A stretch of 64,000 bases of DNA from Poriferisodalis sp965203655 (GCF_965203655.1 NZ_CBDBDD010000005.1:124001-188000); one strand, 5' to 3'; shown: positions 44,299-53,524, counted from the first letter of the stretch. Program-made: numbers and translations. Notes: generated by a model from the sequence alone, not told the origin.

Positions 44299-45419
44299 CC
44301 CGAGGTGCTCACTCTCACGGAGGCATCGGAGCGCTGCGCGTTGCCGCTCGTGCGGTTCTGGTGACCGCCGTTGTCGCAGCAAGCGTGATCGCGTTCGGTG
44401 ATCTCGCAGGCGCTGACGAGGGTGAACCGGTGAGGGCGGGCACGGACCCGGGCGTGGGCAGCCCGCCGACGCAGCACTCCACCACCGCGGCCGGCGATCA
44501 GTGCCAGACTGGCGCCCCGTATTCGCGGCCCCCGGTCCGTGATGGCCGAGCCGACCCCGAGCCGGGAGCGAACCGCGACGCCGACGAGGTCATGTGCGCC
44601 CGCGTCGATCTCACCGACGCCATGCAGTCGGCCTACGAGCGTCGCCGAGAGCTCGGCATCAACCCGCGCAACGGCAGGCCAATATTCAAGACAGTCTCGT
44701 ACACGGTCTACGTCGTGCTGTCCGACGGCATCCGCATCCACACGGACACCATCGCAGCGGGCAGTGGGCGGACGCACTCGGGCGTGAGTTGGGTGTGGTC
44801 CGGCGACGACAGCCACTTCGAGTGGGTGGACGGCGGCAAGACGTACACATTCGAGATCGATGTCAAGTTCACGTGCAGCAACGGACCAGACGGGGGATCA
44901 GCGATGGACTGCCGCAGCCCGAACGGTGACAGCGGCACGCCGCACCTGCATCGAGAACGCGTGCAGGTGTCCGCTGGACAGCCGGTCAAGCCGGAGTCGG
45001 CTCCCGCTGACCCGCCTGCTGCCGAACAGCAGCCCTACGTGCCGCCCCCGCCCGCCGACGCGGACCCCGATCCGGTGACCCCGCCCGGACCCGAGCCGTC
45101 GCCGAACCCGCCTGCTGACGACCCGACGCCGGACGCTGAGCCCGACGATCCGCGGCAGCCCGAAGAGCACCAGCCGCCGACCGTCCCCGAGTCGCCCCCG
45201 CAGACGCAGCAGGCGGACCCCCCGCCGGGTGAGACGCCGTTCGAGCGGCGCGTGCGCGAGTACCGAGAGGCCGAGCCCGAGCGGCAGGCCAGAGGCGGTA
45301 CCTGGGAGAACTGCGTCGCCGGTGGTCATGACATCGGCGGTTGCAATGTTCACTTCGGCGACCCGTGCCACAACCCGTCCGGGTGGCTCGCGATAGAGCA
45401 AGCGTGTAATGACTGGTGA
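44295..45419 (+). CDS. Secreted Pro-rich protein with the duplicated C-terminal motif
   Basis: A 374-residue exported protein. Residues 10-45 form a signal peptide (ALRVAARAVLVTAVVAASVIA). A beta-rich domain follows at about 100-220 (KTVSYTVYVVLSDGIRIHTD, then WVWSGDDSHFEWVDGG), perhaps an Ig- or PKD-like fold, with Cys pairs. Residues 235-330 are a Pro/Asp/Glu-rich wall-spanning stretch (ADPDPVTPPGPEPSPNP). It ends in CNVHFGDPCHNPSGWLAIEQ, matching the small upstream protein. ATG 44295 overlaps its stop (ATGA). Likely surface-exposed; no known family. Confidence 0.75.
   Translation: MTRGAHSHGGIGALRVAARAVLVTAVVAASVIAFGDLAGADEGEPVRAGTDPGVGSPPTQHSTTAAGDQCQTGAPYSRPPVRDGRADPEPGANRDADEVMCARVDLTDAMQSAYERRRELGINPRNGRPIFKTVSYTVYVVLSDGIRIHTDTIAAGSGRTHSGVSWVWSGDDSHFEWVDGGKTYTFEIDVKFTCSNGPDGGSAMDCRSPNGDSGTPHLHRERVQVSAGQPVKPESAPADPPAAEQQPYVPPPPADADPDPVTPPGPEPSPNPPADDPTPDAEPDDPRQPEEHQPPTVPESPPQTQQADPPPGETPFERRVREYREAEPERQARGGTWENCVAGGHDIGGCNVHFGDPCHNPSGWLAIEQACNDW
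45359..45406 (+). repeat. Duplicated 48-base segment, copy 2
   Basis: Copy 2 of the segment at 44244-44291; it encodes the end of the secreted Pro-rich protein. The two copies are about 1.1 kb apart in direct orientation, so recombination between them would delete almost the whole secreted-protein gene. Confidence 0.9.
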
Positions 45420-45436
45420 GCGGTAGTCAGTGCCGG

Positions 45437-47044
45437 CTAGCGGGACTCGAGCCCGTCTCGTACGGCACCCGCGAAGCGCGCAGCCGGCGCGCCGTCGAAG
45501 GCTCGGTGATCCCACGTCAGCGAGAGGGTCAGGACGGGCCGAGGCTGAGGCCCGGCGTCTGCCCACACGGTTTCGTCGCGGATGCGGCCCACACCCAGGA
45601 TCGCCGTGTTGGGCGGGTTGATGATCGGCGTGAAGGCGTCCACTCCGAACATGCCCAACGCCGTCACGGCGAATGTGGCGCCCTGGTAGTCGTCGTAGCC
45701 CAGTGTGCCGTCGCGGGCCCCAGCAGCCAGGCGCGTGGTCTCCGCAGCGATCGCATCGAGACTGAGGCGGTCGGCGTGGCGGACAACCGGAACGAGCAAC
45801 CCGTCCTCGAGCGCGACCGCAAGCCCGACGTGAATGTCACCCAAGAGCGCAACCGCATCGTCGGTGACCTGCGAATTCACCCGCGGGTGCTCGCCGAGCG
45901 CAGCTGCCGCCGCAGCGATCACAAAATCGGTGTACCCCGGCACGACCGTCTCGGTGGTGTCTGAGTCCGTATCGCGGCCGCCAGCGTCGTCGTTGCGAGC
46001 AGCCTCGACGAGCGCTGCCCGTTCCGCCACAACTGCGCTCATGTCGACATCCATCGTGAGGGTGAGCTGGGCCATCCAGCGGAGGGACGCACTCATGCGC
46101 TCGGCGATCACGCCCCGTATCCCCCGCAGGGGAATCTGCTCGGTCGGGGTTTGCAACAGGGGCGGCGCTGCCGTGTGAGACCTCGCCGATGCGTCTGCAG
46201 CAGCAGCCGTCGCAGCGGCAGCGGCTTGAGCCGGTAGTGCTCTGGCAGGCGAAGCTGGACCTTCGTCCGCAGACCGCGAGCTGAGGCCAGCCAGCAACGT
46301 ACGGACATACGCAGCCACATCGGCACGCGAGATGCGCCCATCCCCCGCGCTGGCAGGTACGCGGCGGAGATCGACGCCGAGCAGGTCGGCAAGTTGGCGC
46401 GCCGCAAGCGTCGCCGGGCGCGAGACAGACCCTGCCGGTGCGCTGCCGGCCGACGCCGGATCGATCCCTGGCCCATCCGCAGCAGTCGGCGCGCCTGGCG
46501 TCGCCTCAGATGGGGCCGCAGTGGCCGGGCGGCCGGTCGCAGCCGACTCAGAACCAGGCGCTTCGTTTGCCGCTCGCACATCGCGCTCGGTGACGCGGCC
46601 CTTGGGCCCGGTCCCGGCCACCACCGCCAGCTCAACGCCCAACTCGCGCGCCAGACGCTTGGCCGCTGGCGACGCCAGGATCCGCTCGCCGGGTGCGCGC
46701 ACCGGCACGGCAGCGAGAGGTTGCGGGGAGGCCTGAGATGCCGGGACGGCCGCCGCCTGCACCTGCGCCGCTACCGGCGCTGCGTCGGCCGGCGCCGGAG
46801 GTTCCTCGCCGGCTTCCAGAAACCAGCCGATCCGCACCCCGCAGGGGTATTCCACGCCGGTCTCGCCGGTCTGAGCAAGCACACCACTGCCCGAGGCCTC
46901 GATCTCGGTCTCGACCTTGTCGGTCTCCACCAGCAGCACTGCCTGCCCTGCGGTGACCTCGGCGCCGTCAGGCACGAGCCAGCGCAGGATCGTCCCCGAC
47001 TCCATCGTCAGACCCAGCTTCGGCATTGCAAACTCGATGGCCAT
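45437..47044 (-). CDS. acoC: Dihydrolipoamide acyltransferase E2 with two subunit-binding domains
   Basis: Core of a 2-oxoacid/acetoin dehydrogenase complex, 535 residues. The lipoyl domain (1-78) carries the lipoyl-lysine at Lys43 (ETDKVETEI). Two peripheral subunit-binding domains are visible: 121-157 (ILASPAAKRLARELGVEL) and 209-248 (ATLAARQLADLLGVDLRR), joined by an Ala/Pro linker. The catalytic domain (about 300-535) ends in DHRAFDGAPAA with His513 and Asp517. AAAGGGA before the ATG at 47044. Acts with the E1 pair upstream; no E3 gene lies in the window. Acetoin specificity is inferred from AcoX. Confidence 0.9.
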   Translation of the reverse strand: MAIEFAMPKLGLTMESGTILRWLVPDGAEVTAGQAVLLVETDKVETEIEASGSGVLAQTGETGVEYPCGVRIGWFLEAGEEPPAPADAAPVAAQVQAAAVPASQASPQPLAAVPVRAPGERILASPAAKRLARELGVELAVVAGTGPKGRVTERDVRAANEAPGSESAATGRPATAAPSEATPGAPTAADGPGIDPASAGSAPAGSVSRPATLAARQLADLLGVDLRRVPASAGDGRISRADVAAYVRTLLAGLSSRSADEGPASPARALPAQAAAAATAAAADASARSHTAAPPLLQTPTEQIPLRGIRGVIAERMSASLRWMAQLTLTMDVDMSAVVAERAALVEAARNDDAGGRDTDSDTTETVVPGYTDFVIAAAAAALGEHPRVNSQVTDDAVALLGDIHVGLAVALEDGLLVPVVRHADRLSLDAIAAETTRLAAGARDGTLGYDDYQGATFAVTALGMFGVDAFTPIINPPNTAILGVGRIRDETVWADAGPQPRPVLTLSLTWDHRAFDGAPAARFAGAVRDGLESR

Positions 47045-47058
47045 CGGCGTCCCTTTGC

Positions 47059-48111
47059 TCAGCGACCCGCAACCGCAGGACTGAAGGGGTAGCGCCGTCG
47101 TTGTGCTGCCGCAACCGCAGCGCCCACGTCGATCACGTGCGGGCCATCCCGGTTGACAGTGACATCGGCTCGCTCGCCTCGGCCCAGCACGATCTCGCGT
47201 TCCCCGTCCAGCGTCAGCACGCCCGGACCCGACAGCGTGACCGGCTGGCCGAAGCGAAATCGCTCGCAGTGCGCAATGTCGATGTCGGCATAGTTGCCGG
47301 GCATCACAGCCGCTCGGATGTGTCTGTCGCTCGGTACGTACCGTGCATTCGAGGACGCACACCCCAAGCGGACATGCACCCCACCGGCTTCGTTCCTGCC
47401 GACCGCTGCGACGGCCGCAGCGATGGCCGAGAGTCCGACCGAGTCCGGCTCGGCGATGGCAGCCACGATCTCGCTGACCGATGCCTGATCCCAAATGGCG
47501 CGTGCTCCCACGAACGCACCACGCACCAGGCACACGTCGACCAGCGCGACCTCGGCGCTGCGGCTCCCCTCCACCGTGACGTCGATGATCTTCGCCTGGG
47601 TGGTCACCTCGGCCGTATCGGCATGGCCGCTCGCCACGGCGCCTGCGGCGAAGCCAGCGACGGTGGCCTCCAGTTGGAACGGGAAGACGTTGTTGGTGCC
47701 GACTGCCAGCGGCACCAGCGGGGCTGCTCGCCAGCCCGTTGCGACATCACGCTGGGTGCCGTCGCCGCCGAGCGCAACGATCGCCCCCACGCCCTCGTCA
47801 CGAAACTGTGCAGCTGCCAACTGCGAGTCACGCCCGGTGTGCCAGCCGTGCGGTTCGGCCACCTCCACCGATCCGGGCACTTCCAGTCCCGCCAGCGCAC
47901 GTTCCCCCAGCCGTGCCCGGTCACCGCTGATCAGCACACGCTCGGCGCCGCCCTCGATCGCACCCACCACGGCGCGCCGTATCGCGCCGATCTTGACGGC
48001 GTCCGAAATCGGGGTTGCCCCTGAGGTCAACCGCCTGATGTCTTTGCCGGCCAGCGGGTTGGCAACGATTCCGACTGCCGGGCCGACCGCCGAGTCGGCA
48101 GCGTCGCTCAC
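47059..48111 (-). CDS. acoX: AcoX-like ATP-NAD kinase family protein
   Basis: A 350-residue protein of the NAD-kinase-like fold. VGIVANPLAGKDIRRLTSG opens the domain; VALGGDGTQRDVATGW carries the GGDGT motif; LAVGTNNVFPF follows. Such proteins accompany acetoin dehydrogenase genes as AcoX, whose role is not settled, and also occur in other 2-oxoacid dehydrogenase operons. GTG 48111 overlaps the E1beta stop (GTGA), which argues for cotranslation with the complex. Whether it makes NADP is unproven. Confidence 0.85.
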   Translation of the reverse strand: MSDAADSAVGPAVGIVANPLAGKDIRRLTSGATPISDAVKIGAIRRAVVGAIEGGAERVLISGDRARLGERALAGLEVPGSVEVAEPHGWHTGRDSQLAAAQFRDEGVGAIVALGGDGTQRDVATGWRAAPLVPLAVGTNNVFPFQLEATVAGFAAGAVASGHADTAEVTTQAKIIDVTVEGSRSAEVALVDVCLVRGAFVGARAIWDQASVSEIVAAIAEPDSVGLSAIAAAVAAVGRNEAGGVHVRLGCASSNARYVPSDRHIRAAVMPGNYADIDIAHCERFRFGQPVTLSGPGVLTLDGEREIVLGRGERADVTVNRDGPHVIDVGAAVAAAQRRRYPFSPAVAGR

Positions 48112-49109
48112 GCGGCTGCGAGAGCCCGGATCCGTTCGCCGATCATCTCGGCGTTGGGAACCCATTCCTTCTCGAGCACGGGGCTGAACGGCACCGGGCT
48201 GAATGGTGCGCCGACGCGCTCGATCGGAGCATCCAGGTAGTCGAAGGCTTCCTCGGCGATCTGGGAAGCGATCTCGCCGCCGAGGCCGCCGAACCGAACC
48301 GCCTCATGCACCACGGCGACCCGGCTGGTTCGCTGCGCCGATTGGATCACGGTGTCCATGTCCAGCGGCTGGAGGGTGCGCAGATCGATGACATCGCACT
48401 CGATGCCTTCTGCGGCCAGCGCATCTGCCGCCGATGTCGCCTCGTGCACCATGCGGCCGTAGGTCACCACGGTGACGTCGTCGCCCGGTCGCACAACTTC
48501 CGCCGTGCCCAAGGGAATCTCATACAGGTCCTCGGGAACCTCGCCTTTCAGTCCCAGCAGGCGCTTGTGCTTCACGAATACCGTCGGGTTGTCGTCGCGA
48601 ATGCACGAGATGAGCAGACCCTTCGCGTCGTACGGGTTCGACGGCATGACCACCTTGAGCCCCGGAATGTGGCACAGCATCGCCTCGAGGCTCTGGCTGT
48701 GCTGGGCCGCCGCTGACAGCCCGGCTCCGGCGCTCGTCGTGATCGTCATCGGCAGCGTGGCCTTGCCGCCGAACATGTACTTCAGCTTTGCCGCCTGGTT
48801 CACGATCTGGTCCATGGCCACGAGCATGAAGTCCATGAACATCACGTCGACGACCGGGCGAAGGCCGCTCACTGCCGCCCCAGTGCCGAGGCCCACGATG
48901 GCCTGCTCGCTGATCGGCGTGTCCACGACTCTCATGTCGCCGAAGCGCTCGTTCAGCCCTCGGAACGAGCCGAACACTCCCCCGGCTCGGCCGACGTCCT
49001 CGCCCGCCACGAAGACGTCCGGATCGGCGTCCATCATCTGCGCCAGCCCCTCGGTGAAGGCAGCTCCATAGGCGATGCGGCGCTCCTCGGTGTCGATTGG
49101 GGGTGTCAT
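48108..49109 (-). CDS. acoB: Acetoin/2-oxoacid dehydrogenase E1 beta subunit
   Basis: A 333-residue thiamin-diphosphate E1 beta subunit. FVAGEDVGRAGGVFGSFRGL is the conserved N-terminal part with a TPP-side Glu, DTPISEQAIVGLGTGAAVSG follows, then FMDFMLVAMDQIVNQAAK. The transketolase C-terminal domain begins near 195 with DVTVVTYGRMVHEA and VIDLRTLQPLD. ATG 49109 overlaps the E1alpha stop (ATGA). The substrate could be acetoin, pyruvate or a branched-chain acid. Confidence 0.92.
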   Translation of the reverse strand: MTPPIDTEERRIAYGAAFTEGLAQMMDADPDVFVAGEDVGRAGGVFGSFRGLNERFGDMRVVDTPISEQAIVGLGTGAAVSGLRPVVDVMFMDFMLVAMDQIVNQAAKLKYMFGGKATLPMTITTSAGAGLSAAAQHSQSLEAMLCHIPGLKVVMPSNPYDAKGLLISCIRDDNPTVFVKHKRLLGLKGEVPEDLYEIPLGTAEVVRPGDDVTVVTYGRMVHEATSAADALAAEGIECDVIDLRTLQPLDMDTVIQSAQRTSRVAVVHEAVRFGGLGGEIASQIAEEAFDYLDAPIERVGAPFSPVPFSPVLEKEWVPNAEMIGERIRALAAA

Positions 49110-50098
49110 GCGGTGGCTCCTGAGTACGCGGCCTGTGTATAGACGTCGACCAGCAGGCTGTCGGGATCGGGCAGCGGGCTCTCCTCGGCAAAGGCGATCG
49201 CAGCTTCGATATCTGCCTCTGCAGCGGCGTGCACTGCTTGGGCGCCGTCGGCGTCGAGCACACCGGCAGTTGCCAGCCGATCCTCGAACAGCTCGATCGG
49301 GTCTCGCTGCTTCCACTGTTCGAGCTCGTCGTCGGACCGGTATTTCATGCCGAGGGTCTGCACTCCGTGATGGTTGTAGAAGCGGTAGGTCTTGGCCTCG
49401 ATGAACGAGGGCCCCTCGCCCCGGCGAGCCCGGCCGACCGCCTCATTGGCCGCTTCCCACACGGCGACCACGTCCATGCCGTCCACGATCGCCCCGGGCA
49501 TGCCGTAGCCGGCGGCGCGGTCCACCACATCGGTGATGGCCATCGTGCGGTCACGAGGCGTGAACTCGCCGTACTCGTTGTTCTCGCACACGAACAGCAC
49601 CGGCAGCGACAGCGCAGCCGCCATGTTGGCGGCCTCATGGAATGCGCCGATGTTCGAGGCGCCGTCGCCGAAGAACACCACCGAGACCCGGTCGCTTCCC
49701 CGGTACTTGTTGGCGAAGCCGGCGCCTACGGCGATCGGCACGCCGCCGCCCACGATGCCGTTCGCACCGAGCATGCCCAGGTCGAGATCGCAGATGTGCA
49801 TGGAGCCGCCCTTGCCCCCGCAGTAGCCGGTGGCCTTGCCCATCAGCTCGGCCATCATCCCGCCGTAGTCGCCTCCCTTGGCCACCAGGTGCCCGTGCCC
49901 TCGGTGGGTCGAGCTGATCTGGTCGTCATCGTCGAGGTTGGCGCACACCCCGGCGGCCACGGCCTCCTCCCCCACGTACAGGTGCAGGAACCCGGGCAGC
50001 CGGTTCTGCTCCGCGAGCCGGCCGGCGGCTTCCTCGAAGTGGCGGATCCGCACCATGCGCCGGTGCAGATCCAGCAATGTCCCTGGACTCGGATCCAT
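49106..50098 (-). CDS. acoA: Acetoin/2-oxoacid dehydrogenase E1 alpha subunit
   Basis: A 330-residue TPP-binding E1 alpha subunit. HRGHGHLVAKGGDYGGMMAEL and GYCGGKGGSMHICDL lead to the TPP/Mg motif GDGASNIGAFHEAANMAAAL with VCENN at its end. The phosphorylation loop of the alpha fold is seen in AKTYRFYNHHGVQ-like sequence. First gene of the four-gene operon (E1alpha, E1beta, AcoX, E2). Divergent from the sugar-acid dehydratase. ATG 50098. Confidence 0.92.
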   Translation of the reverse strand: MDPSPGTLLDLHRRMVRIRHFEEAAGRLAEQNRLPGFLHLYVGEEAVAAGVCANLDDDDQISSTHRGHGHLVAKGGDYGGMMAELMGKATGYCGGKGGSMHICDLDLGMLGANGIVGGGVPIAVGAGFANKYRGSDRVSVVFFGDGASNIGAFHEAANMAAALSLPVLFVCENNEYGEFTPRDRTMAITDVVDRAAGYGMPGAIVDGMDVVAVWEAANEAVGRARRGEGPSFIEAKTYRFYNHHGVQTLGMKYRSDDELEQWKQRDPIELFEDRLATAGVLDADGAQAVHAAAEADIEAAIAFAEESPLPDPDSLLVDVYTQAAYSGATA

Positions 50099-50241
50099 GC
50101 GAACCCCCTCGTGGCACGGCTCCAGCGCGCTTCACACTAGTTCTGGGCCGGTGCGCCGATCACGGCCGCACGCGGCCGTTCTCTTGCCACGGCGAAGTCA
50201 GCGATTCCGTCGCTGCCACAGGCGACGCGTAGTGTGGCCCG

Positions 50242-52104
50242 GTGGCTCCCGAACCAGATGCATCTCCGACTTCCGAACCCCGTTCGATTCATCCCAGCGG
50301 GCCCGATCCAGGCATCGGGCGCGGCGGCCTGCGCTCCGCAGCCTGGTTCGACATCGAGGGCGATCCGCTCATGTCGGCGCTGTACCTCGAGCGCTACGCC
50401 AACTATGGATTGACACGCGAAGAACTCCAGTCGGGCAAGCCGATCATCGGCATCGCCCAGACCGGCTCAGACCTGTCGCCGTGCAACCGGCACCACCTCG
50501 AGCTGGCCAAGCGGGTGCGCGAGGGCATCCGCGAGGCGGGAGGCATCGCGTTCGAGTTCGGCGTGCATCCCATCCAGGAGACCGGCAAGCGGCCCACCGC
50601 TTCGCTCGACCGCAACCTGGCATATCTCGGCCTCGTCGAAGTGCTGCAGGGCTACCCGCTCGACGGCGTGGTGCTCACCATCGGCTGCGACAAGACCACG
50701 CCGGCGTGCTTGATGGCGGCCGCAACCGTGAACCTGCCGTCCATCGCACTGTCGGTCGGTCCGATGCTGAACGGCTGGCACGAGGGGCGCCGCACCGGCT
50801 CGGGCACGGTCGTGTGGAAGGCGCGGGAGCTCTACGCGGCCGGCGAGATCGACGACACCGGGTTCATCGATCTGGTGGCGTCCTCGGCGCCGTCGGTCGG
50901 CTACTGCTCCACGATGGGCACCGCCACCACCATGAACTCGCTCGCCGAGACGCTGGGCATGCAGCTGCCGGGCTCCGCGGCGATCCCTGCCCCGTATCGC
51001 GAGCGGGCGCAGATGGCGTACCGGACTGGTCTGCGCATCGTCGAGATGGTGCGCGAAGACCTTCGACCGGCGGACATCATGACCCGCGAAGCGTTCGAGA
51101 ACGCCATCGTGGTGAACTCCGCCATCGGCGGGTCCACCAACGCCCCGATCCACCTCAATGCGATCGCCGCTCACCTCGGCGTGCCGCTCGACAACGACGA
51201 CTGGCAGAAACACGGCTTCGCAGTGCCGCTGCTGGTGAATCTCATGCCTGCCGGGGAGTACCTCGGCGAGGACTATCACCACGCCGGCGGTGTGCCCGCG
51301 GTAGTCGGCGAGCTGATGCGTGCCGGGCTGCTGCCTCACCCCGAGGCGCTGACCGCCAACGGTCGCAGCATCGGCGAGAACTGCGCAGACGCCGCGATCA
51401 TGGACACCGATGTGATCCGCGCTGCGGCAGAGCCGCTCCTTGCCGACGCAGGTTTCATCAACCTGTCGGGCAATCTCTTCGACAGCGCCATCATGAAGAC
51501 CAGCGTCATCTCCGACGAGTTCCGCCAGCGCTACCTGTCGAACCCCGACGATCCCGACGCCTTCGAGGGCCGCGCCATCGTGTTCGACGGGCCGGAGGAC
51601 TACCGGGCCAACATCGACAATCCCGAACTCGGGATCGACGAGCACTGCATGCTGTTCGTGCGCGGCACCGGCCCGGTCGGCTACCCCGGCGGCGCCGAGG
51701 TGGTCAATATGCAGCCGCCGGCAGCGCTGCTGGTACGCGGCGTCCACTCGCTGCCGTGTATCGGCGACGGTCGCCAGTCCGGCACGTCGGGCTCGCCGTC
51801 GATCCTGAACGCCGCGCCCGAAGCCGCCGTCGGCGGCGGCCTGGCGCTGCTGCGCACTGGCGACCGCGTCCGGATCGACTTGCGGCGCGGCAGCGCCGAC
51901 ATGCTGGTGGATGACGACGAGCTGGCCCGGCGCCGCGCCGAGTTGGACGACGCCGGCGGTTACCCGGTGCCGCCGTCGCACACCCCGTGGCAGGAGATCC
52001 AACGAGGGATCGTCAGCCAGTTCGACGAAGGCATGGTGCTGCGCCCGGCAGTGAAGTACCGGGACACCTCGCGCACGCACGGCACACCGCGCCACAACCA
52101 CTAG
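50242..52104 (+). CDS. IlvD/Edd-family sugar-acid dehydratase
   Basis: A 620-residue Fe-S dehydratase of the IlvD/Edd family, closest in layout to L-arabinonate/D-xylonate dehydratases (LRSAAWFDIEGDPLMSAL, then GKPIIGIAQTGSDLSPCN). Cys81, Cys149 (GCDKTTPA) and Cys222 (GYCSTMGTA) are candidate [2Fe-2S] ligands; Asp150/Lys151 fit the metal/catalytic site. INAAPEAAVGGGLALL is the late conserved segment. It would convert a sugar acid to a 2-keto-3-deoxy acid. GTG 50242 is used; the ATG at 50371 is less likely because conserved sequence starts earlier. Confidence 0.88.
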   Translation: MAPEPDASPTSEPRSIHPSGPDPGIGRGGLRSAAWFDIEGDPLMSALYLERYANYGLTREELQSGKPIIGIAQTGSDLSPCNRHHLELAKRVREGIREAGGIAFEFGVHPIQETGKRPTASLDRNLAYLGLVEVLQGYPLDGVVLTIGCDKTTPACLMAAATVNLPSIALSVGPMLNGWHEGRRTGSGTVVWKARELYAAGEIDDTGFIDLVASSAPSVGYCSTMGTATTMNSLAETLGMQLPGSAAIPAPYRERAQMAYRTGLRIVEMVREDLRPADIMTREAFENAIVVNSAIGGSTNAPIHLNAIAAHLGVPLDNDDWQKHGFAVPLLVNLMPAGEYLGEDYHHAGGVPAVVGELMRAGLLPHPEALTANGRSIGENCADAAIMDTDVIRAAAEPLLADAGFINLSGNLFDSAIMKTSVISDEFRQRYLSNPDDPDAFEGRAIVFDGPEDYRANIDNPELGIDEHCMLFVRGTGPVGYPGGAEVVNMQPPAALLVRGVHSLPCIGDGRQSGTSGSPSILNAAPEAAVGGGLALLRTGDRVRIDLRRGSADMLVDDDELARRRAELDDAGGYPVPPSHTPWQEIQRGIVSQFDEGMVLRPAVKYRDTSRTHGTPRHNH

Positions 52105-52146
52105 CGGCCGGATGACGACACCCGGCGTGCCAGAACGGTCTCAGCG

Positions 52147-53100
52147 ATGATCTGGGCACTGCTGGCGCTGCTGGCGGGATTGGTCCTGCTGGTGGTTGCC
52201 GGAGACCACTTCGTGGCAGGTGCATCACGCCTGGCGACGGCGCTGCGCATGCGACCGGCCGTGATCGGCGCAGTGGTCTTGGGATTCGGGACCTCTGCCC
52301 CAGAGATGGTCGTGTCGGCGCTGGCGTCGATCAACGACAACCCGGCGTTGGGCGTGGGCAACATCGTGGGTTCGAACGTCGCGAACCTGAGTCTCGGCCT
52401 CGGCGTGGCGGCGCTGCTGATGCCGATCCCGTTCTCCCGCACCGCGCTGCGAAGGGACGTCCCGTGGTCGGTGGCGACCGCCGCCATCTTCGCGGTGCTC
52501 GTGATGGACGACTACCTCAGCCGGCTCGAAGGCGGGCTGCTGGCAGCGCTGATGGCGATCACGCTGGTGTGGCTCATCCGCACGTCGCGTGACGACGAGC
52601 GACTGCCCGATGCGGATGGCGCTCCCGGCTCGACGGCACGCGATGCCGGGGCCGCGTGGCGCAATCTGGTGCGGGCGGTCCTGGGCCTGTGCGGGGTGAT
52701 CATCGGTGCCCAACTCGCTGTGGAGGGCGCCATTGCCCTTGCCAAGCATTGGAACCTGAGCGGCGGGTTCATCGGCTTCTCGATCGTGGCACTCGGCACG
52801 TCCCTGCCGGAGGTGGCCACCGTCGTGGCGGCGGCTCGCAAGGGCCATACCGAGCTGATCGTGGGCAACCTGTTCGGTTCCAACGTCTTCAACAGTCTCG
52901 CCGTGGGCGGGGCAATGGGGCTCGTGGGCGCCGGCGCCATCGACGATCCCTCGCTGACGGGCCTAGGCATCGGGGCGATGATGGCCGTGGTCGTGCTGGC
53001 CTACCTGGGCGCCCTGGTGGGCAAACGCGCCGGACGCATCGACGGCGTCGTGCTGCTGGGCATCTACGTCGCCACCATGATCCTGCTCGGCACCGGCTAG
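52147..53100 (+). CDS. Ca2+/cation antiporter (CaCA family, YrbG-like)
   Basis: A 317-residue integral membrane exchanger with about ten spans. Both alpha repeats are intact: GFGTSAPEMVVSALAS with GNIVGSNVANLSLG in the first half, and ALGTSLPEVATVVAAARKG with GNLFGSNVFNSLAV in the second; these line the ion path with the acidic residues of each repeat. A short cytoplasmic loop (SRDDERLPDADG) separates the halves. Exchanges Ca2+ or another cation for Na+ or H+. Starts 42 bases after the dehydratase. Confidence 0.93.
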   Translation: MIWALLALLAGLVLLVVAGDHFVAGASRLATALRMRPAVIGAVVLGFGTSAPEMVVSALASINDNPALGVGNIVGSNVANLSLGLGVAALLMPIPFSRTALRRDVPWSVATAAIFAVLVMDDYLSRLEGGLLAALMAITLVWLIRTSRDDERLPDADGAPGSTARDAGAAWRNLVRAVLGLCGVIIGAQLAVEGAIALAKHWNLSGGFIGFSIVALGTSLPEVATVVAAARKGHTELIVGNLFGSNVFNSLAVGGAMGLVGAGAIDDPSLTGLGIGAMMAVVVLAYLGALVGKRAGRIDGVVLLGIYVATMILLGTG

Positions 53101-53113
53101 CAGGCTGCGGCCC

Positions 53114-53524
53114 CTACATTCGTGATCGTCGGCGCGGTTTCACGGTCATTACCGATACGCGATCAGCGCGCTGCGCCAGCGGCACGAGATCCTTCACATC
53201 CTCGGTGAGCACGGTGCCGCCAGGCTCGGCGAGAGCGACGAGCATCGCGTCAATTGCCGATCCGCAGCCGGCTTCGGTCCTCAGCTTTCCCGCCCGATGA
53301 GCTTGCGACCGCGAAATCTCCTCGACTACTGCACAGTTATTCAGCAATCGATGGACAGGCACATCATTGCGTTCCCTTCCCGAGAAACTCTCGGCAAGCA
53401 CGATCGTCGGGACGATGGGCGGCCAGAGTTGGTTATCAACAAGTGCCTGGATGTCCTCCAGTGCCTGCTCACGGCCATGGGCGATGTGCGACACAGCCCC
53501 AGAATCAAGAACGAGAACGCTCAC
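53114..53524 (-). CDS. PIN-domain toxin
   Basis: A 136-residue PIN nuclease. Acidic metal ligands are Asp7 (VLVLDSGAV), a middle Glu (VLAESF), Asp in SAIDAMLVALAE and Asp in LTEDVKDL, matching the four-acid PIN layout. Such toxins cut RNA (often tRNA or rRNA) unless bound by the antitoxin. GTG 53524 overlaps the antitoxin stop (GTGA). The target cannot be read. Confidence 0.85.
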   Translation of the reverse strand: MSVLVLDSGAVSHIAHGREQALEDIQALVDNQLWPPIVPTIVLAESFSGRERNDVPVHRLLNNCAVVEEISRSQAHRAGKLRTEAGCGSAIDAMLVALAEPGGTVLTEDVKDLVPLAQRADRVSVMTVKPRRRSRM

